Counted from the stretch's first letter, positions 24,852 to 38,215 are shown. The stretch: DNA of 64,000 bases from Typhlomys cinereus (GCA_023101885.1 JALPQD010000242.1:868001-932000), one strand, 5' to 3'. Numbers and translations: made by a program. The notes: generated by a model not told the origin, from the sequence alone.

Positions 24852-26860
24852 CCAGTGACATCATATCACTGTGTCATCAGAGCCTCACTGTGTCATCAGA
24901 GCCACAATGTGTCTTAACAGCCTTACTGTGATATTGCAATGTAACAGTGACATCACAGCCTCACTGTGACATCACAAATTCCCTGTGACATCAGTCTTGC
25001 CACTGACATAATATCCTCATGGTGACATCACGTGCACACTTCAGAGATAGCCTCACTGTGACATCACAGCATAGTCTCTATCCACTGATATCGAGCTTCA
25101 CTGTGATATCACGGCATTACTGGTGACTCCATACAGCCTCACCTCTGAGGTTACATCCTTACTGTTTCATCACAACCTCACTATGAAATCACAGGCTCAC
25201 CTCTGAAATCATAACCTCAATGCATCATCACACCCTCATCACTGACATCCTACCTTGACTCACTGTAACACAAGAGCCTTACCACTGACTTCGCAGGTTC
25301 ACTGAAACATGATAGTTTCTCAGTGACATCACAGTGTTCTGCTATTGACATCACAACATCACTGTGACATCACACATGTTTCTCCATGTCATCACATGCT
25401 CATTGTGACATTACAGCCTCAATGTGCTCTCACAATCATACCATGCCTTCAAAGCATCACTGTGACATAAATCTTCACCTCTCACATCATAGCCTCATTG
25501 TGACATCCCAGCCTCCCTTTGCAACAATAAACTCACTCTGACATTAGAGCCTCACCAGTGACAATACAGCCTCACTAATGGCATAATTTCCCTGTGAAAG
25601 CACCGTCACTACTACATCACAATTTCACTGTGACATCACAGCCACACTGTGCCAGCATATCCTCACTGTGACATCACAGCCTCACCACTGATATGACGGG
25701 CTCACCATGATATCACAGTCCCATCAGGTCACCACAGCCTCAAGGTGACATCACTACGGCATCATAGCCTCTCAAGTTATATCACATCATCAATGCAACA
25801 TCTCACATTATCTCACTTCTGAAATCACAGCCTAACCACTGAGTTCACTGCTGCACTGAGACATTACAGCCTCATTCTGACATCACAACCTCACCATAGG
25901 TGTCCTACCAAGTCTTACTAGGACACTACAGCTTCACCACTGTTAGTACAGGCTCACAGCGATGTGACAGTCTCAGTAGTGACATCAGAGCCTTTAATAT
26001 CATAAACCGTGAAACCACAGCTTCACATTTTACATCCCAAACTCATTGTGACAACAATCTTCCCACAGATATCACAGCCTCACAGTGACCTCACAGTCTA
26101 ACCTGTTACATCATAGACTCATATGTTACATCATAACTTCACTGTGAAATCAGACTTGCCACTGACATCACAGTCTCACTGTGACCTCACAGCCTCCATC
26201 ATGACATTACCCAGTCCCTGTGACATCATGAGCTCACAGAGACACCACAGACACACGGTGACATCAAAGGCTCAAGGTGGATATCACAGCCTCCCCACTG
26301 ACATGCCAGCCTCACTGTGACATCATACCTTCATCATTCACAGTAGCCTCCACCATAACATCACCAACTTCTTGTGACAACACAGACTCACAATGACAAT
26401 GCAGACACATGATGACATCAAAGCCACATAGTGGCATTACAGCCTCACCAGTTTCATGCCAGCCTCACTGTGACATTCTACCCTCATCACCAACCTCTGT
26501 CTCATTCTGATATCACAGCCTAAACACTGAAATCACCCCCTCATTGTGATGACATAGTTTCGTCCCACTGTTATCACAACCTCATGGTAACTTCATAGCC
26601 TCTCCTCTGACATCATAGCCTCAGTGTGAGTGCACAGCCTCACCACTGGCATCCTAACTTCACTGTGAAATCTAAGCATCACCCCTCAGGTCACAGCCTC
26701 ACTGACATCTCATAGAATCAGACCTGACATCAGAGCCTCACTGGGACATCACAGCCTCACAGTGTCCTCACAGCCTGCATTGTGACTATACTGATACCAC
26801 AGGCTCACCTGTTACATTGTAGCTTCAATGAGACATCAGTCTTCCCAGTGACATCACAGC

Positions 26861-26920
26861 CTCACCACTGATATGACAGCCTCACCACTGATATGACAGC
26901 CTCACCACTGATATGACAGG
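26861..26920 (+). repeat. Three identical tandem 20-bp satellite units
   Basis: CTCACCACTGATATGACAGC occurs three times in a row without mismatch, against a background where neighbouring units usually differ. This suggests a recent unit-level expansion. Confidence 0.95.
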
Positions 26921-29589
26921 CTCATTATTATATTACCGCCCCACCAGTGACACGACAGCCTTATGATGACACCATAAATTCCCTGTGGCATCACAGCATC
27001 AACAATTATATCACATCATCAATGAGACATCTCAGCTTCATCTCTCATATCAGTCTCATTTCTGAAATCACAGCCTAACCACAAATCTCAGCTGTATTGT
27101 GACATCACAGCCTCACTGTGACATCACAGATTCATTGTGACATCACAGCCTAACTCTTATATCATAGTCACACTGTAAATCACAGTCTCAACACTGGTAT
27201 CCTACCTAGCCTTACTATATACCACAGCCTCACCACAGATAGCAGAGGCTCACAGTGATGTGACAGCCTCAGCCATGTCATAATAGCATTTGACATCATA
27301 AACAGTGACACCACAGCCTCACTTATTACATCACTGTCTCACTCTGTCATCAATCCTCCCACAGACATCTTAACCTCACAGTGTCTTCACATCCTCAATG
27401 TGACCTCATAGGCTGAATTTTTACATCATAAACTCACATGTTACATCATAGCCTCATGATGAATTCAGCCTTGCCACGGACATCACATCCTCCGCAGTGA
27501 CCTCACAGCCTCACTGCGATATCACAACCTCTGTGTGATGTCACAGAGCCTCACGATGACATCACAGCTTCACAGTAATATCACGGCCTCACTGTGGCAA
27601 TATATATTCATTTCTGTCATCACAGCCTCACTGTAACCTAACAGGCTAAACTCTGAAATCATAACATCAGTGACACCACGGACATCCTGCCTAGCCTCAC
27701 TATGACAACCTAGCCTCATCACTGACATCTCAGGCTCACGGTCACATTACAGCCTCAACAGTGACACCACAGCCTTGCTGTGGCATCACAGCCTCACCAG
27801 TAACATCCCAGCCTCACTGTGACATCTCAGCCTTGTCATTGACATCTGATTCACTTCTCACATCAAAGTCTAAACACAGAAATTTCAGCCAATCTGTGAT
27901 GTCACAGTCTATCATCAATGACATCACAAACTCGCTCTAACTTCACAACCTCAATGTGACATCACAGCCTCACTGTGACATCACAGCCTCACCACTCTTA
28001 TGACAGACTCACCATGATATTACAGCCTCACCAGTGACACCACAGCTTCATGGTGACATCATAACCTCACTGTGGCATCAGAGCCTCACCAGTTATATCA
28101 CATCGTCCATGTGACATCTCTGCCTCATCTCTCACATCAGTGTAACCTCTGAAATAACAGCCTAACCACTGAACTCACAGCTGCAATGTGACATCACAGC
28201 TACAATGTATCCTCACAGCCTCACTGTGACATTACAACCTGACCGCGACATCACAGCCTCACTGTGAAATCACAGCATCACCATTAACATCATAGCCTAA
28301 CTGTGACATCAACCTTGAAACTGACATCCCAGTCTCAGTGTGACATCACAGCCTCCACCGAGACATCATGAACTCCCACTGACATCATGGGCTCATGGTG
28401 AAACCACAACCACATGGTGACATGAAAGCCTCACTGTGGCATCAAAGCCTAACCATGACCGAACAGCCTTCCCACTGAAAACACATGTTACATCTGAGCC
28501 TCATTATGGCATTAGTCTTACCATCAACATCACAGTCTCACTTTGACATCACAGCCTCACTCTGACACCAAGGCCTCACCAGTGACAGCACAGTCTCGCC
28601 TGTGACATCAGCATCACCACTGACATTAGTCAGAAAACTGACATTACTGCCACACCAGGAACAGCACAGCTTTTGACATCACAGCCTCAACAGTGTCAAT
28701 CATTGATACGTAGTAGGTTCACCATTGACATCATAGCCTAACCAATGACATCATAGACTCACTATGATATCTTTGTCACCACTGACATTCCAGACTTATT
28801 GTGACATCACGCCTTCACCAGTGAAATCACAGTCTCATTGTGACATCAGCACCACCAATAACATCACAACCTTACTGTGCAATCAAAACCTCTTCAGTGA
28901 CATCACAAAACTGTCTTCAGATCATCACTGTGACATCATAGCCACAGTGTTTCCTCACAGCCTCATTGTGATATTACAATTTGACAGTACCTTCACCACC
29001 TCACTGTGACATCACAAACTTACTGTGACATTAGCCTTGCCACTGACATAATAGCCTCATGGTGACATCACATACACACCTCTGACATAGCCTCAGTATG
29101 ACATCACAGCCTCAATGTAACATCACAGCATTACCACTGACATCATAGCCTCACTGTGACACTAGCCTTGCCACTGACATTACAGCCTCACTGTGACCTC
29201 ACAACCTCCACCGTGACATTACCATCTCTCTGTGACATCATGGGCTCACAGTGTCACCACAACCACAGGGTTAAATCAAAGCCTCACTGTGGCATCACAG
29301 ACTCATCACTCAAACCAACCTCATTCTGATATCACAGCCTAACCACTAAAACCATATCCTCACTGTGATGTCATAGTCTCAATCCACTGATATCTCAGCC
29401 CCTCTGTCACTGCTGACAACACAGCCTTAATGTGACATCTCACAGCATCACCTCTGAGATTATAGCCTCACTGTGACATCACAGTCTCAGTATGACATCA
29501 CAGGCTCACCTCTGAAATCATTGCCCCACTGTGACATCAAAGCAGCGACTTGAACTTATACCCTCACTGGTTCATTACAGCCTCATTAT

Positions 29590-29688
29590 GAGGGTTGTAT
29601 GTCACTGTGGGCTTTCATGTCACCATGAAGTGATATCACCATGGAAGCTGTGATGTCACAGTGAGGTTGTGATGCCGGTGGCAACCTA
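29590..29688 (-). repeat. Short satellite module in reversed orientation inside the forward array
   Basis: From about 29590 the + strand switches to GAGGTTGTGATG-type units and back to CCTCAATGC-type by about 29700. It contains GAGGGTTGTATGTCACTG, GGGCTTTCATGTCACCATGA and GGAAGCTGTGATGTCACAG. The same ordered words occur at 33585-33665, just past the main orientation switch, and around 43275-43340 and 41310-41380 in the reverse half. Confidence 0.85.
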
Positions 29689-32600
29689 TGAACTCAAAGC
29701 CTCAATGCAACATAACATCCTCATCACTGACATCATACCTATACTCACCATGGTACCACAGCCTCACCACTGATCTCACAGGCTCACTGAAACCTGACAG
29801 ACTCCCTGTAACACCACAGTGTCGCTATTGACGTCACAAACTCATTGTGACATCACAACCTCCCTAGTGACATTACAACCTCACAGTGACATCACAGCCT
29901 CATTGTGACACCACAGCCATACCTTGCCATCAAAGAATCACTGTGACATAAATCTTTCCCTCTGGGCTCACGGTGACATCACAGCCTCATTTTGACACAA
30001 TAAAATCACAGTGACATTAGAGCCTCGTCAGTTACAATACAGCCTCACCAATATCATAGTCTCCCTGTGAAAGCACAGTCACACTGACTTTCCAACCTTA
30101 CTATGACATCACAACCTTACAGTGATATCACAGTCACACTGTGCCAGCACATACTCACTGTTACATAATAGCCTCACGACTGATAGGGTAAGCTCACTGT
30201 GATATCACAGCCTCACCAGAGACACCACAGCTTCAGGGGAACATCATAACCTTACTGTGACATCACAGGCTCACCAATTATATCACATCACCAATGTGAC
30301 ATCTAGGCCTCTCATATGAGTCTCACATCTAAAATCACAGCCTAACCATTGATCTCACACCAGCACTGTGACATCACAGCCTCGCTGTGACATCAAAGCC
30401 TCATGGCGACATCATGTCTCCTGGTGACATCAGAGCCACACTCTGACACCACAGCCTCACCATAGATAGCAAAGGCTCATAGTGACGTGACAACCTCAGC
30501 AGTGACTTCATAGCCTTTGATATCATAAGCAGTGACACCACAGCCTCACATGTTACATCACTGCCTCATTGTTACATTAATTTTCCCACAGATATCACAG
30601 CCTCACTCTCACCTCACAGTATAACCTGATACAGCATGGCAGCATGGTGAAATTAGCCTAGCCACTAACATCACATCTTCCAGAGTGAATTCACAGCCTC
30701 ACTATGACATCACAATCTCACAGTGAACTTACAACTGCCCACTGACACCACAGGCTCACCTGTTAATTCAAGAATCATTCTGAGGTCAGTCTTGCCACCG
30801 GCATCAACAACCTCACTGTGACATCACAGCTTCCATGGTGATATCACTTCATGGTGACATGAAAGCCCACATGACATACAACCTTCACAGTGATATCACA
30901 GCCTTAATGTGACATCATAGTCTCACCAGTGACAGGAAGCACAGCCTCACTTGTGTCATGAGCATCACCACTGAAATTAGTCAGAACTGACATCACTTTC
31001 ACACCGGTGAAAACATAGTTTTGACACACAGATTCACCAGTGACACTGTCACGTAATAGGTTCACCACTGACATCATGGCTTCACCAGGGACATCATATA
31101 CTAACTGTGACATCTTTCTCACCACTGACATTCCAGCCTTATTGTGGCATCACACCTTCAACAGTGACATCACAGCCTCATTTTGACATCAGGCTCACCA
31201 CTAACATCACAGACTCACTGTGCCATCAAAACCTCTCCAGTGACATCAGAACATCTCTGTTTCCTCAAAGACCCACTATAACCACACTGTCCTCACAGAC
31301 TCACTGACATTACATCCTGACACTGACATCACAGCCTCACTTTGACATCACAAATTCACTATGACATCAGACTTGTCACTGACATAATAGCCTCATGGTG
31401 ACATCACATTCACACCACTGACCTAGCCTCACTATGAAATCACAGTCCCAATGTCACATCACAGCATCACCACTGACATAATAGCCACACTGTGACATCA
31501 CAGCCTCACCTCTGACATCACAGCCTCACTGTGACATAACAGGCTAACATCTGAAATCAGCATCAGTGACAAAACGGACATCTAACCCAGCCTCGCTAAG
31601 ACACCACAGCCTAATTCCTGACATCTCAGGCTCTTGGTCACATGACAGCCTCAACATTGACACCACAGCCACGCTGTGGCTTCACAATCTCAACAGTAAA
31701 TTCCCACTCTCACTGTGACATCACAGCCTCAATGTGATATCACTGCATCACCACTGACATCATAGCCTCACTGTGACATCACAAACTCACTGTGACATCA
31801 GCCTTGCATAATAGCCTCATGGTGACATCACATACAAACTTCTTACATAATCCCACGGTGATATCACATTCTCAATGTACTTCACAGCATCACCACTGAC
31901 ATCATAGCTTCACTGTGACATCAAACATACCAGTGACATCACATTCTTACTGTGGCCTCACAGCCTTCATCGTGATATCACCAACTCCCTGTAACATCAT
32001 GTGCTCATGTTGACATCACAGACACACAATGACATCAAAGCCTCAAGGAGGCATCACAGCCTCACCAGTGACATGCCAGCCACACTGTGAAATCATACCC
32101 TCATCACCCACACCAGACTCATTCTTATATCACAGCCTAACCATTGAAATCACATCCTCACTCTGATGTCATGGTCTCACTCCACTGACATCACAGTCTC
32201 ACTGTGGTATCACGGCATCACCGCTGACAACACAATCTCCCTGTGACATCATACCCTCAACTCTGAGGTTATAGCGTCACTGTTACATGACACCCTCAGT
32301 ATGACATCAGAGGCTAACCTCTCAAATCATTGCCCAACTGTGACATCACAGCATCGACTCTGATGTTACAGCCTCACTGTTTCATCATGGCCTCATTATG
32401 ACATCACAGGCTCAGCTCTGAAAACATAACCTCAATGTGACCTCACACCTTTATCACTGACATCCTACCTAGGATCACTATGGCACTACAGCCTCACCAC
32501 TGACCTCACAGACTCACTGAATCCTGACAGGCTCCCTGTGACACCACAGTGTCGCTATTGATATCACAACCTCACTGTGATATCACAACTTCCCCAGTGA

Positions 32601-33492
32601 CATCACAACCTCACAGTGACATCAGAGCCTCATTGGCACATCACAGCCATACTGTGCCATCAAAGCATCACTATGACATAAAGCTTCACCTCTGACATCA
32701 TAGCCTCACTCTGACATCGCAGCCTCAGTTTGACACAATAAACTCACTGTGACATTAGGGCCTTACCAGTGACAATACAGTCTCAGCAATGACATAGTCT
32801 CCCTGTGAATACACAGTCACTACTGACATCACAAACTCACTGTGACATCACAGCCTCACTGTGACATCACAGCCTCACCACTGATATGACAGGCTCACTG
32901 TGATATTGCAGCCTAACCAGTAACACAATAGCCTCATAGTGACATCATCACCTCACTGTGGCATCTCAACCACACTGTGACATAACAACTTCACTGTGAC
33001 ATCATAGCCACACTGTGTCCTCACATCCTCATTGTGACATCACAAACTCACTGTGACATCATAACTTCCCCAGTGATATCACAACCTCAAAGTGACTTCA
33101 CAGCCATACCATTTCATCAAAGAATCACTGTGACATAAGCATTGACCTCTGACTTCACAACTTCATCATGACACCATAGCTTTAGTTTGACACAATAAAC
33201 TGACTGTGACATTAGAGCCTCACCAGTGACAATAGAGCCTCACCAGTGACAATAGAGCCTCACCAGTGACATAGTCTCTTTGTGCAACCACAGTCACTAC
33301 TGACATCACAACCTTACTGTGACATCACAACTTCACTGTGACATCATACCCACACTGTGCTAGCACAGCCTCACCAAGAATATAACAGGCTCATTTTGAT
33401 ATTACAGCATCACCAGTGACACCATAGCCTCATTCTAACATCATAATCTCATGGTGGCATCACAGCCTCACCAGTTATATCACATCATCATA

Positions 33493-33521
33493 GTGATCAT
33501 CAGTTATATCACAGATGTCAT
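33493..33521. other. Satellite orientation switch
   Basis: Up to about 33490 the + strand reads CCTCACCAGTTATATCACATC (forward). From about 33520 it reads GTCATAGTGAGTCTACGATG (reverse complement type). The 30 bases between (TAGTGATCATCAGTTATATC) cannot be assigned cleanly. From here to the end of the window essentially all units are reversed. Confidence 0.85.
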
Positions 33522-33777
33522 AGTGAGTCTACGATGTCACTGGGGAGGCTATCAAGTCTGTGGTGAATCTATTATGTGACATGAGGGTTGTATGTCACTG
33601 TCACTGTGGGCTGTCATGTCACCATGAGGTGATATCACTCTGGAAGCTGTGATATCACAGTGAGGCTGTGATATCAGTGGTGATAGACTATGATATCACA
33701 GTTCAGCTGTGATTTCAGTGTTTAGGCTGTGATTTTAGAAGTGAGACTGATATCAGTTATGAGGCTAAAATGTCACC
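33522..33777 (-). repeat. Satellite array, reverse orientation, segment 6
   Basis: First reversed segment, with a GAATCTATTATGTGAC word (reverse of GTAATAGGTTC) near 33565 and the module shared with 29590-29688. It ends where the ERV fragment begins. Confidence 0.9.
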
Positions 33778-34175
33778 TAATGGAGCAGAGATGCCTAGGA
33801 GGCAAGCGGACAAGGCAAAAGAGCTCAGAAAATAAAAAGCAATGACCAGAACTAAGGTGAAAGTGAAAACAACTCCTAAAAGGGTAACCAACGTCCAAGG
33901 AAAGACCTAGTGCAGGACATATGCAGAGGTGCTTTGGATCTAAACGTCCTGTGCTTAGTAAGTGAATTCAGGGGTTTGTTACTTTCCTGGGCCATGCTCC
34001 CTGGTTGGGATTGAGAGATTGATAGCTCTTTCTCAATTCTGTGAGTGGTGGTGCATGGTTGTTCTTAGTTTGTGGAATGATTTGTCTGGTTAATTCCGAC
34101 AATGACTGATACTCTGGCACTCCAAAGTGGGGTGGTGCCACCTTCGGTGTAGACCAGACACCCACTCCGGTAAAG
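33778..34175. mobile_element. Composite, internally inverted class II ERV fragment
   Basis: 33778-about 34015 is collinear with the ERV1 leader/gag region at about 13275-13500 (same + strand words AGAAAATAAAAAGCAAT and CTCCTAAAAGGGTAACCAA). About 34115-34175 is related to ERV1 13740-13813 but in the opposite orientation (CACCCACTCCGGTAAAG is the reverse complement of CTTTACCGGAGTGGGTG). A primer-site-like sequence is included. The fragment therefore joins two pieces of related proviruses head to head. About 34015-34114, left of the primer site, should be LTR 3' end but does not match the ERV1 LTR. No coding capacity. Confidence 0.7.
34115..34132 (+). other. Primer binding site-like sequence in the ERV fragment
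   Basis: TGGCACTCCAAAGTGGGG on the + strand resembles the decayed lysine-1,2 site of ERV1 (TGGTGCACCAACTTGGGG) and is followed by leader sequence like that of ERV1. It sets the orientation of the right part of the fragment as +. Confidence 0.5.
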
Positions 34176-36829
34176 ACTGTGGTGTCACTGATGTGGCAGT
34201 GATGTCAGTGTTCTAAGGTTGGGGGTGATGCTGATGTCACAGGTGAGGCTGTGCTGTGACTGGTAAGGCTGTGATGTCACATTGAAGCTGTAATGTTACT
34301 GTGAAGGTCGGATGTTACTATGGACTGTCATGTCAACATGAAGTGATATTCTTGAAGCTGTGATGTCACAGTGAGGCTGTGATGTCAGTGGTAAGACTGA
34401 TGTCACAATGAGGCTATGATATAACAGTTGAGCATGTGGTGTCAGTTGGCAGGTTGTGAGGTCACTGTGAGGCTGTGATGTCACAGTGAGGCTCTGATGT
34501 CAGGGCTGATTCTATGAGATGTCAGTGAGGCTGTGATGTCAGGGGTGATGCTTGGATTTCACAGTAAGGTTAGAACATTAATGGTGAGGCTGTGCAGTCA
34601 CACTGAGGCTGTAATGTCACAGGAGCAGCTGTGATGTCACTGTGAGGCTGTGATGTTACTATGATTTTGTTATATCACAGTGAGGCTGTGATATCACTAG
34701 TGATAGACTATGACATCGGCTGAGATTTCAGTGCTTAGGCTGTGATGTCAGAAGTGAGGTTGATGTCAATGATGAAGCTGAGATGTCACAGTGAGTCTGG
34801 GATGTTACTGGTGAGGCTGGGATGCCACGGCAAGGCTGTGGTGTCACTGTTGAGGCCTGAAATGTCAGTGATGAGGCTGTAGTGTGATAGCAAGGCTAGG
34901 CAGGATTTCTGTGGTGTCACTTATGCTATGATTTCAGAGGTTAGCCTGTTGTATCACGGTGAGTTTGTGATGTCATGGTGAGGTTGTGATGTCAGAAATG
35001 AGGCTACAATGCCACAGTGATGCTGTGATTTCACAGTGATGCTGTGGTGTCATTATGAGGTTGCGTCATCACAGAGAGGTTGTGATGTCACAGTGAGGAT
35101 GTGAGGTCACTGTGGAAGATGTGATATCAGTGGCAAGGCTGATTTCAACATGAGATATGATGTCACTGCTAAGGCAGTCACATCACTGTGAGCCTGTGCT
35201 TCTGTGGTGAGGCTGTGGTATCATAATAAAGCTAGGTAAGATGCCAGTGATGAGACTGTGATGTCACAATGTGGTTGTGGTGTCACCATGAACCCGTGAT
35301 TTCACAGGGAGCTGGTGATGGCACGAATGAGGCTGTGAGGTCACAGTGAGACTGAGATGTGAGTGGCAAGGCTAATGTCACAGTGAGGCTATCATGTCAC
35401 TGGTGATGCTGTGAAGTTATATTGAGGCTGTCATGTCATAGTGAGGCTATGTCAGAGGTCTGTATGTGATTTCCAAAGGAGCTTACAATATCAATGGCAA
35501 GGCTGATGTCACAGTGGGGCTATGATGTCAGTGCTGATACTGTGAAGTCACATTGAGGCTGTAATATCACAATGAGGCTGTTAGAGATGTGAATGTGATG
35601 TCTCCATGAGTCTATTATGTCAATGGCAAGGCTGATGTCACAGTGAGTTTGTGACATCACAGTGATGATGTGGAGGTTACTGTCAGGTTGTAATTTCACA
35701 ATGATGCTGTGAGGGACACAGTGTGGTATGATGTCACAGTGAGATTCTGATGACACAGTGATATTGTAATGTCACTGGAGAGGTTTTGATGGCATAGTGA
35801 GTCTGTAATGTCAGTGGTGAGGTTTATGTCACAATGAGGCTGTGGTGTCAGTGGTGAAGGTGTGATGTCACAATAAGGCTAGAATGTCCATGGTGAGAAA
35901 TATGTCATAGTGAGTCTATGATGTCACTGGTGAACTTATTGCATGACAGTGAGACTGGTAAGGCTGTGATGTCAACTGGTGTTGCAGTGATGTCAGTGTT
36001 CTAACTAATGTCAGTGGTGATTCACAGGTGAGGCTGTGCTGTCACTGGTAAGATCATGATGTCACAGCGAGGCTGTGGTGTCACTGTTGAGACTGTCCTG
36101 TGACTGTGAGCCTGAGATGTCAGTGATGAAGCTGTTGTGTCATAACAAGGCCAGATAGTATGTCCATGGTATCACTAATGCTATGATGTTAGAGTTGAGG
36201 CTGTGATACGCAATGAGGCTATGATGTCAGAAGTGAGGCTGTGATGTCATAGTGAGGCTGTGATGTTACAAATGAGATATAAATGGTGAAGCTGTAATAT
36301 CACGGTGAGTCTGTCATATCAGTTATGAAGATATGTCACAATGACACTATGATGTCAATGGTGAATATTTCCATGACAGTGATGTTTGATTGCACGATAT
36401 GGCTGTGATGTCACTATGAGGTTGTGATATCACTGGGGAAGTTGTGATGTTATAGTGAGTTTGTGATGTCACAGTGGGGCTGTTAGGACATAGTGTGGCT
36501 ATGATGTCACAGTGAGGCTCTAATGACACAGTGATGTTGTGATGTCACTGGAGAGGCTGAGATATCACAGTGAGGCTGGGATGTTACTGGTGAGGCTCTG
36601 ATTCCACAGCAAAGCTGTGGTGTCACTTTTGGTGCTGTCATGTGACCGTGAGCCTGAGATGTCAGTGATAAGGCTGTAGTATCATAGTGAGGCAGGCAGG
36701 ATGTTCGTGATGTCACTGATGCTATGATTTCAGAGGTTAGCTTGTTATGTCAAAGTGAGCCTGTTATATCAGAGGTCAGGCTGTGATGTCACACTGAGGC
36801 TGTGATGTCAGTAATGAGGCTATAATGCC
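34176..36829 (-). repeat. Satellite array, reverse orientation, segment 7
   Basis: Units read GTGAGGCTGTGATGTCACA on the + strand. The phrase GAACTTATTGCATGACAGTG near 35933 is the reverse of the GTAATAGGTTCACC block. Many units contain AGGTGAG or CAGTGAG. No gene or element was seen. Confidence 0.95.
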
Positions 36830-37083
36830 TGTTGCAGTCAGCCTGCATGATTGCTGATAAATGACCATCACACAGCTTACGGGAACAAGGAGTTTACTTT
36901 CTTATGACAGTCTGGTTACAATTCTCAGTCCGGCTTGATGGGAGAGCATGCACCAAGACCAAGGGAACTGGCCACATCATCACTGCATAACGGCTGAGAG
37001 ATGGACAATCATCAACTCTCTACAATTGTGCCCAGAGCAAAAACCCTCAACAGTCAAGTTGACACCTGTGCTTAACTATGACA
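36830..37083 (-). mobile_element. 3' LTR of the MaLR-like element, internally deleted
   Basis: It reads from TGTCATAGTTAAGCAC (right end) to GCTGACTGCAACA (left end). Compared with the partner LTR, sequence is missing at about 37010, where GATGGACAATC joins directly to ATCAACTCTC. Confidence 0.85.
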
Positions 37084-38193
37084 CTCCACTCTTTGTCAAC
37101 TTGACAGAAAAACAATAGCATTTTTAAACTGTAACCTTTCCTTGTCCCCACAGATGTTAAAAAATACAAATACATTCATTCCATGAATATATTTGAAATG
37201 TTCTCATTAAAACTTCACTTCCAACATTTTTGAACTTCAAAGTTTTTTAACTTTAAAAGAGTATTAAATCAGAATAAGTTAAATATTTAAAACAAAACAT
37301 TAAAACAGAAGGATCTTGATACAATTAGAAAACATTAAAATTAAGATCCAAGTCCAGCAAATTACTGCATCCTGTACTTCAATGTCCATCTTCTGTTGTT
37401 CATCATGTAATCTTGGTTGCTCAAAGATTTCAGGAATTCCCAGTCCCTGTTTGCAGCTCAAAGTTGGAAAAGCAGACCTCCTTTGAACCAAGCTGAATCT
37501 CCACTCGCAACAGTCCTCAGCATACATCCCACGGTTCTGGCATCTCCAACACTCTGGGTTCACTTCACCTTCCCTCGCAGGAACTCTATGCCTGCCACTT
37601 GGTGCCAAACTTTTGCTGCTTTCCATGAAACCCTCAAACTGTTCACCAAAACCAGTACTACCTGGGGAACACTGCCAGACTCTGAAGCGAGTTCAAAATG
37701 TAGCTTAGCGCACTCGAGATACAGCTGTACCAAGTTTTATGGACTGATGCTGCAAAAACCTCTTTTGGGCAGCCAAACATCCAAAGGGCTAGAAACGGCT
37801 TTAGCTTGGGTTTTTGGCCCCTGAAGGAATTTGAGTTTTCAAACCATGAACTTGCCATATGGTGGTTTTCACGTCTTCCACCATCCTAGTGCAAGTCACT
37901 AGGTTTTCCTTCATTGATACTCATTTTTCCAACAGCAGCAGATATTCTGCTGCCTGCCCTTTGCACATCCAAGCCTTTAAGGATGGAAACACGGCTCTCC
38001 TCTGTCAAGCAAACCAGTCCATTGCTTTAATTTCAGCTTTACCAAAGTCCTTGTTCCCCTCATCACAAATTGAGCCCAAACAATCTCTCTTGGCAATTGG
38101 CCCACAAAGTGAAAATTCTCAAGGATTTCTATCTTTGTCTAGCAGAACTGTTCAAAAGCCATAAAATCCACATAATCAGCTTTATCAGCAAAA

Positions 38194-38210
38194 CCTCACT
38201 CCCAGTACCA
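38194..38210 (-). other. Primer binding site, tRNA-Leu-like
   Basis: Minus strand reads TGGTACTGGGAGTGAGG five bases from the 5' LTR. This resembles the leucine-type primer sites of ERVL/MaLR elements. Confidence 0.6.
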
Positions 38211-38215
38211 AATTC

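Larger units (their letters stand above)
24572..33492 (+). repeat. Satellite array, forward orientation, segment 5
   Basis: Same array, 8.9 kb, up to the orientation switch, interrupted only by the 38-nt 5S fragment. Phrases near 24615, 28697 and 31050 repeat the GTAATAGGTTCACC block. It also holds an identical 20-bp triplet (26861-26920), a second triplet of GAGCCTCACCAGTGACAATA (33215-33270) and a short inverted module (29590-29688). No gene was seen. Confidence 0.95.

Noticed and set aside
37417..37824. 135-codon open frame on the + strand
   Set aside because: It lies antisense to the internal region of the MaLR-like element and shows no recognisable domain.
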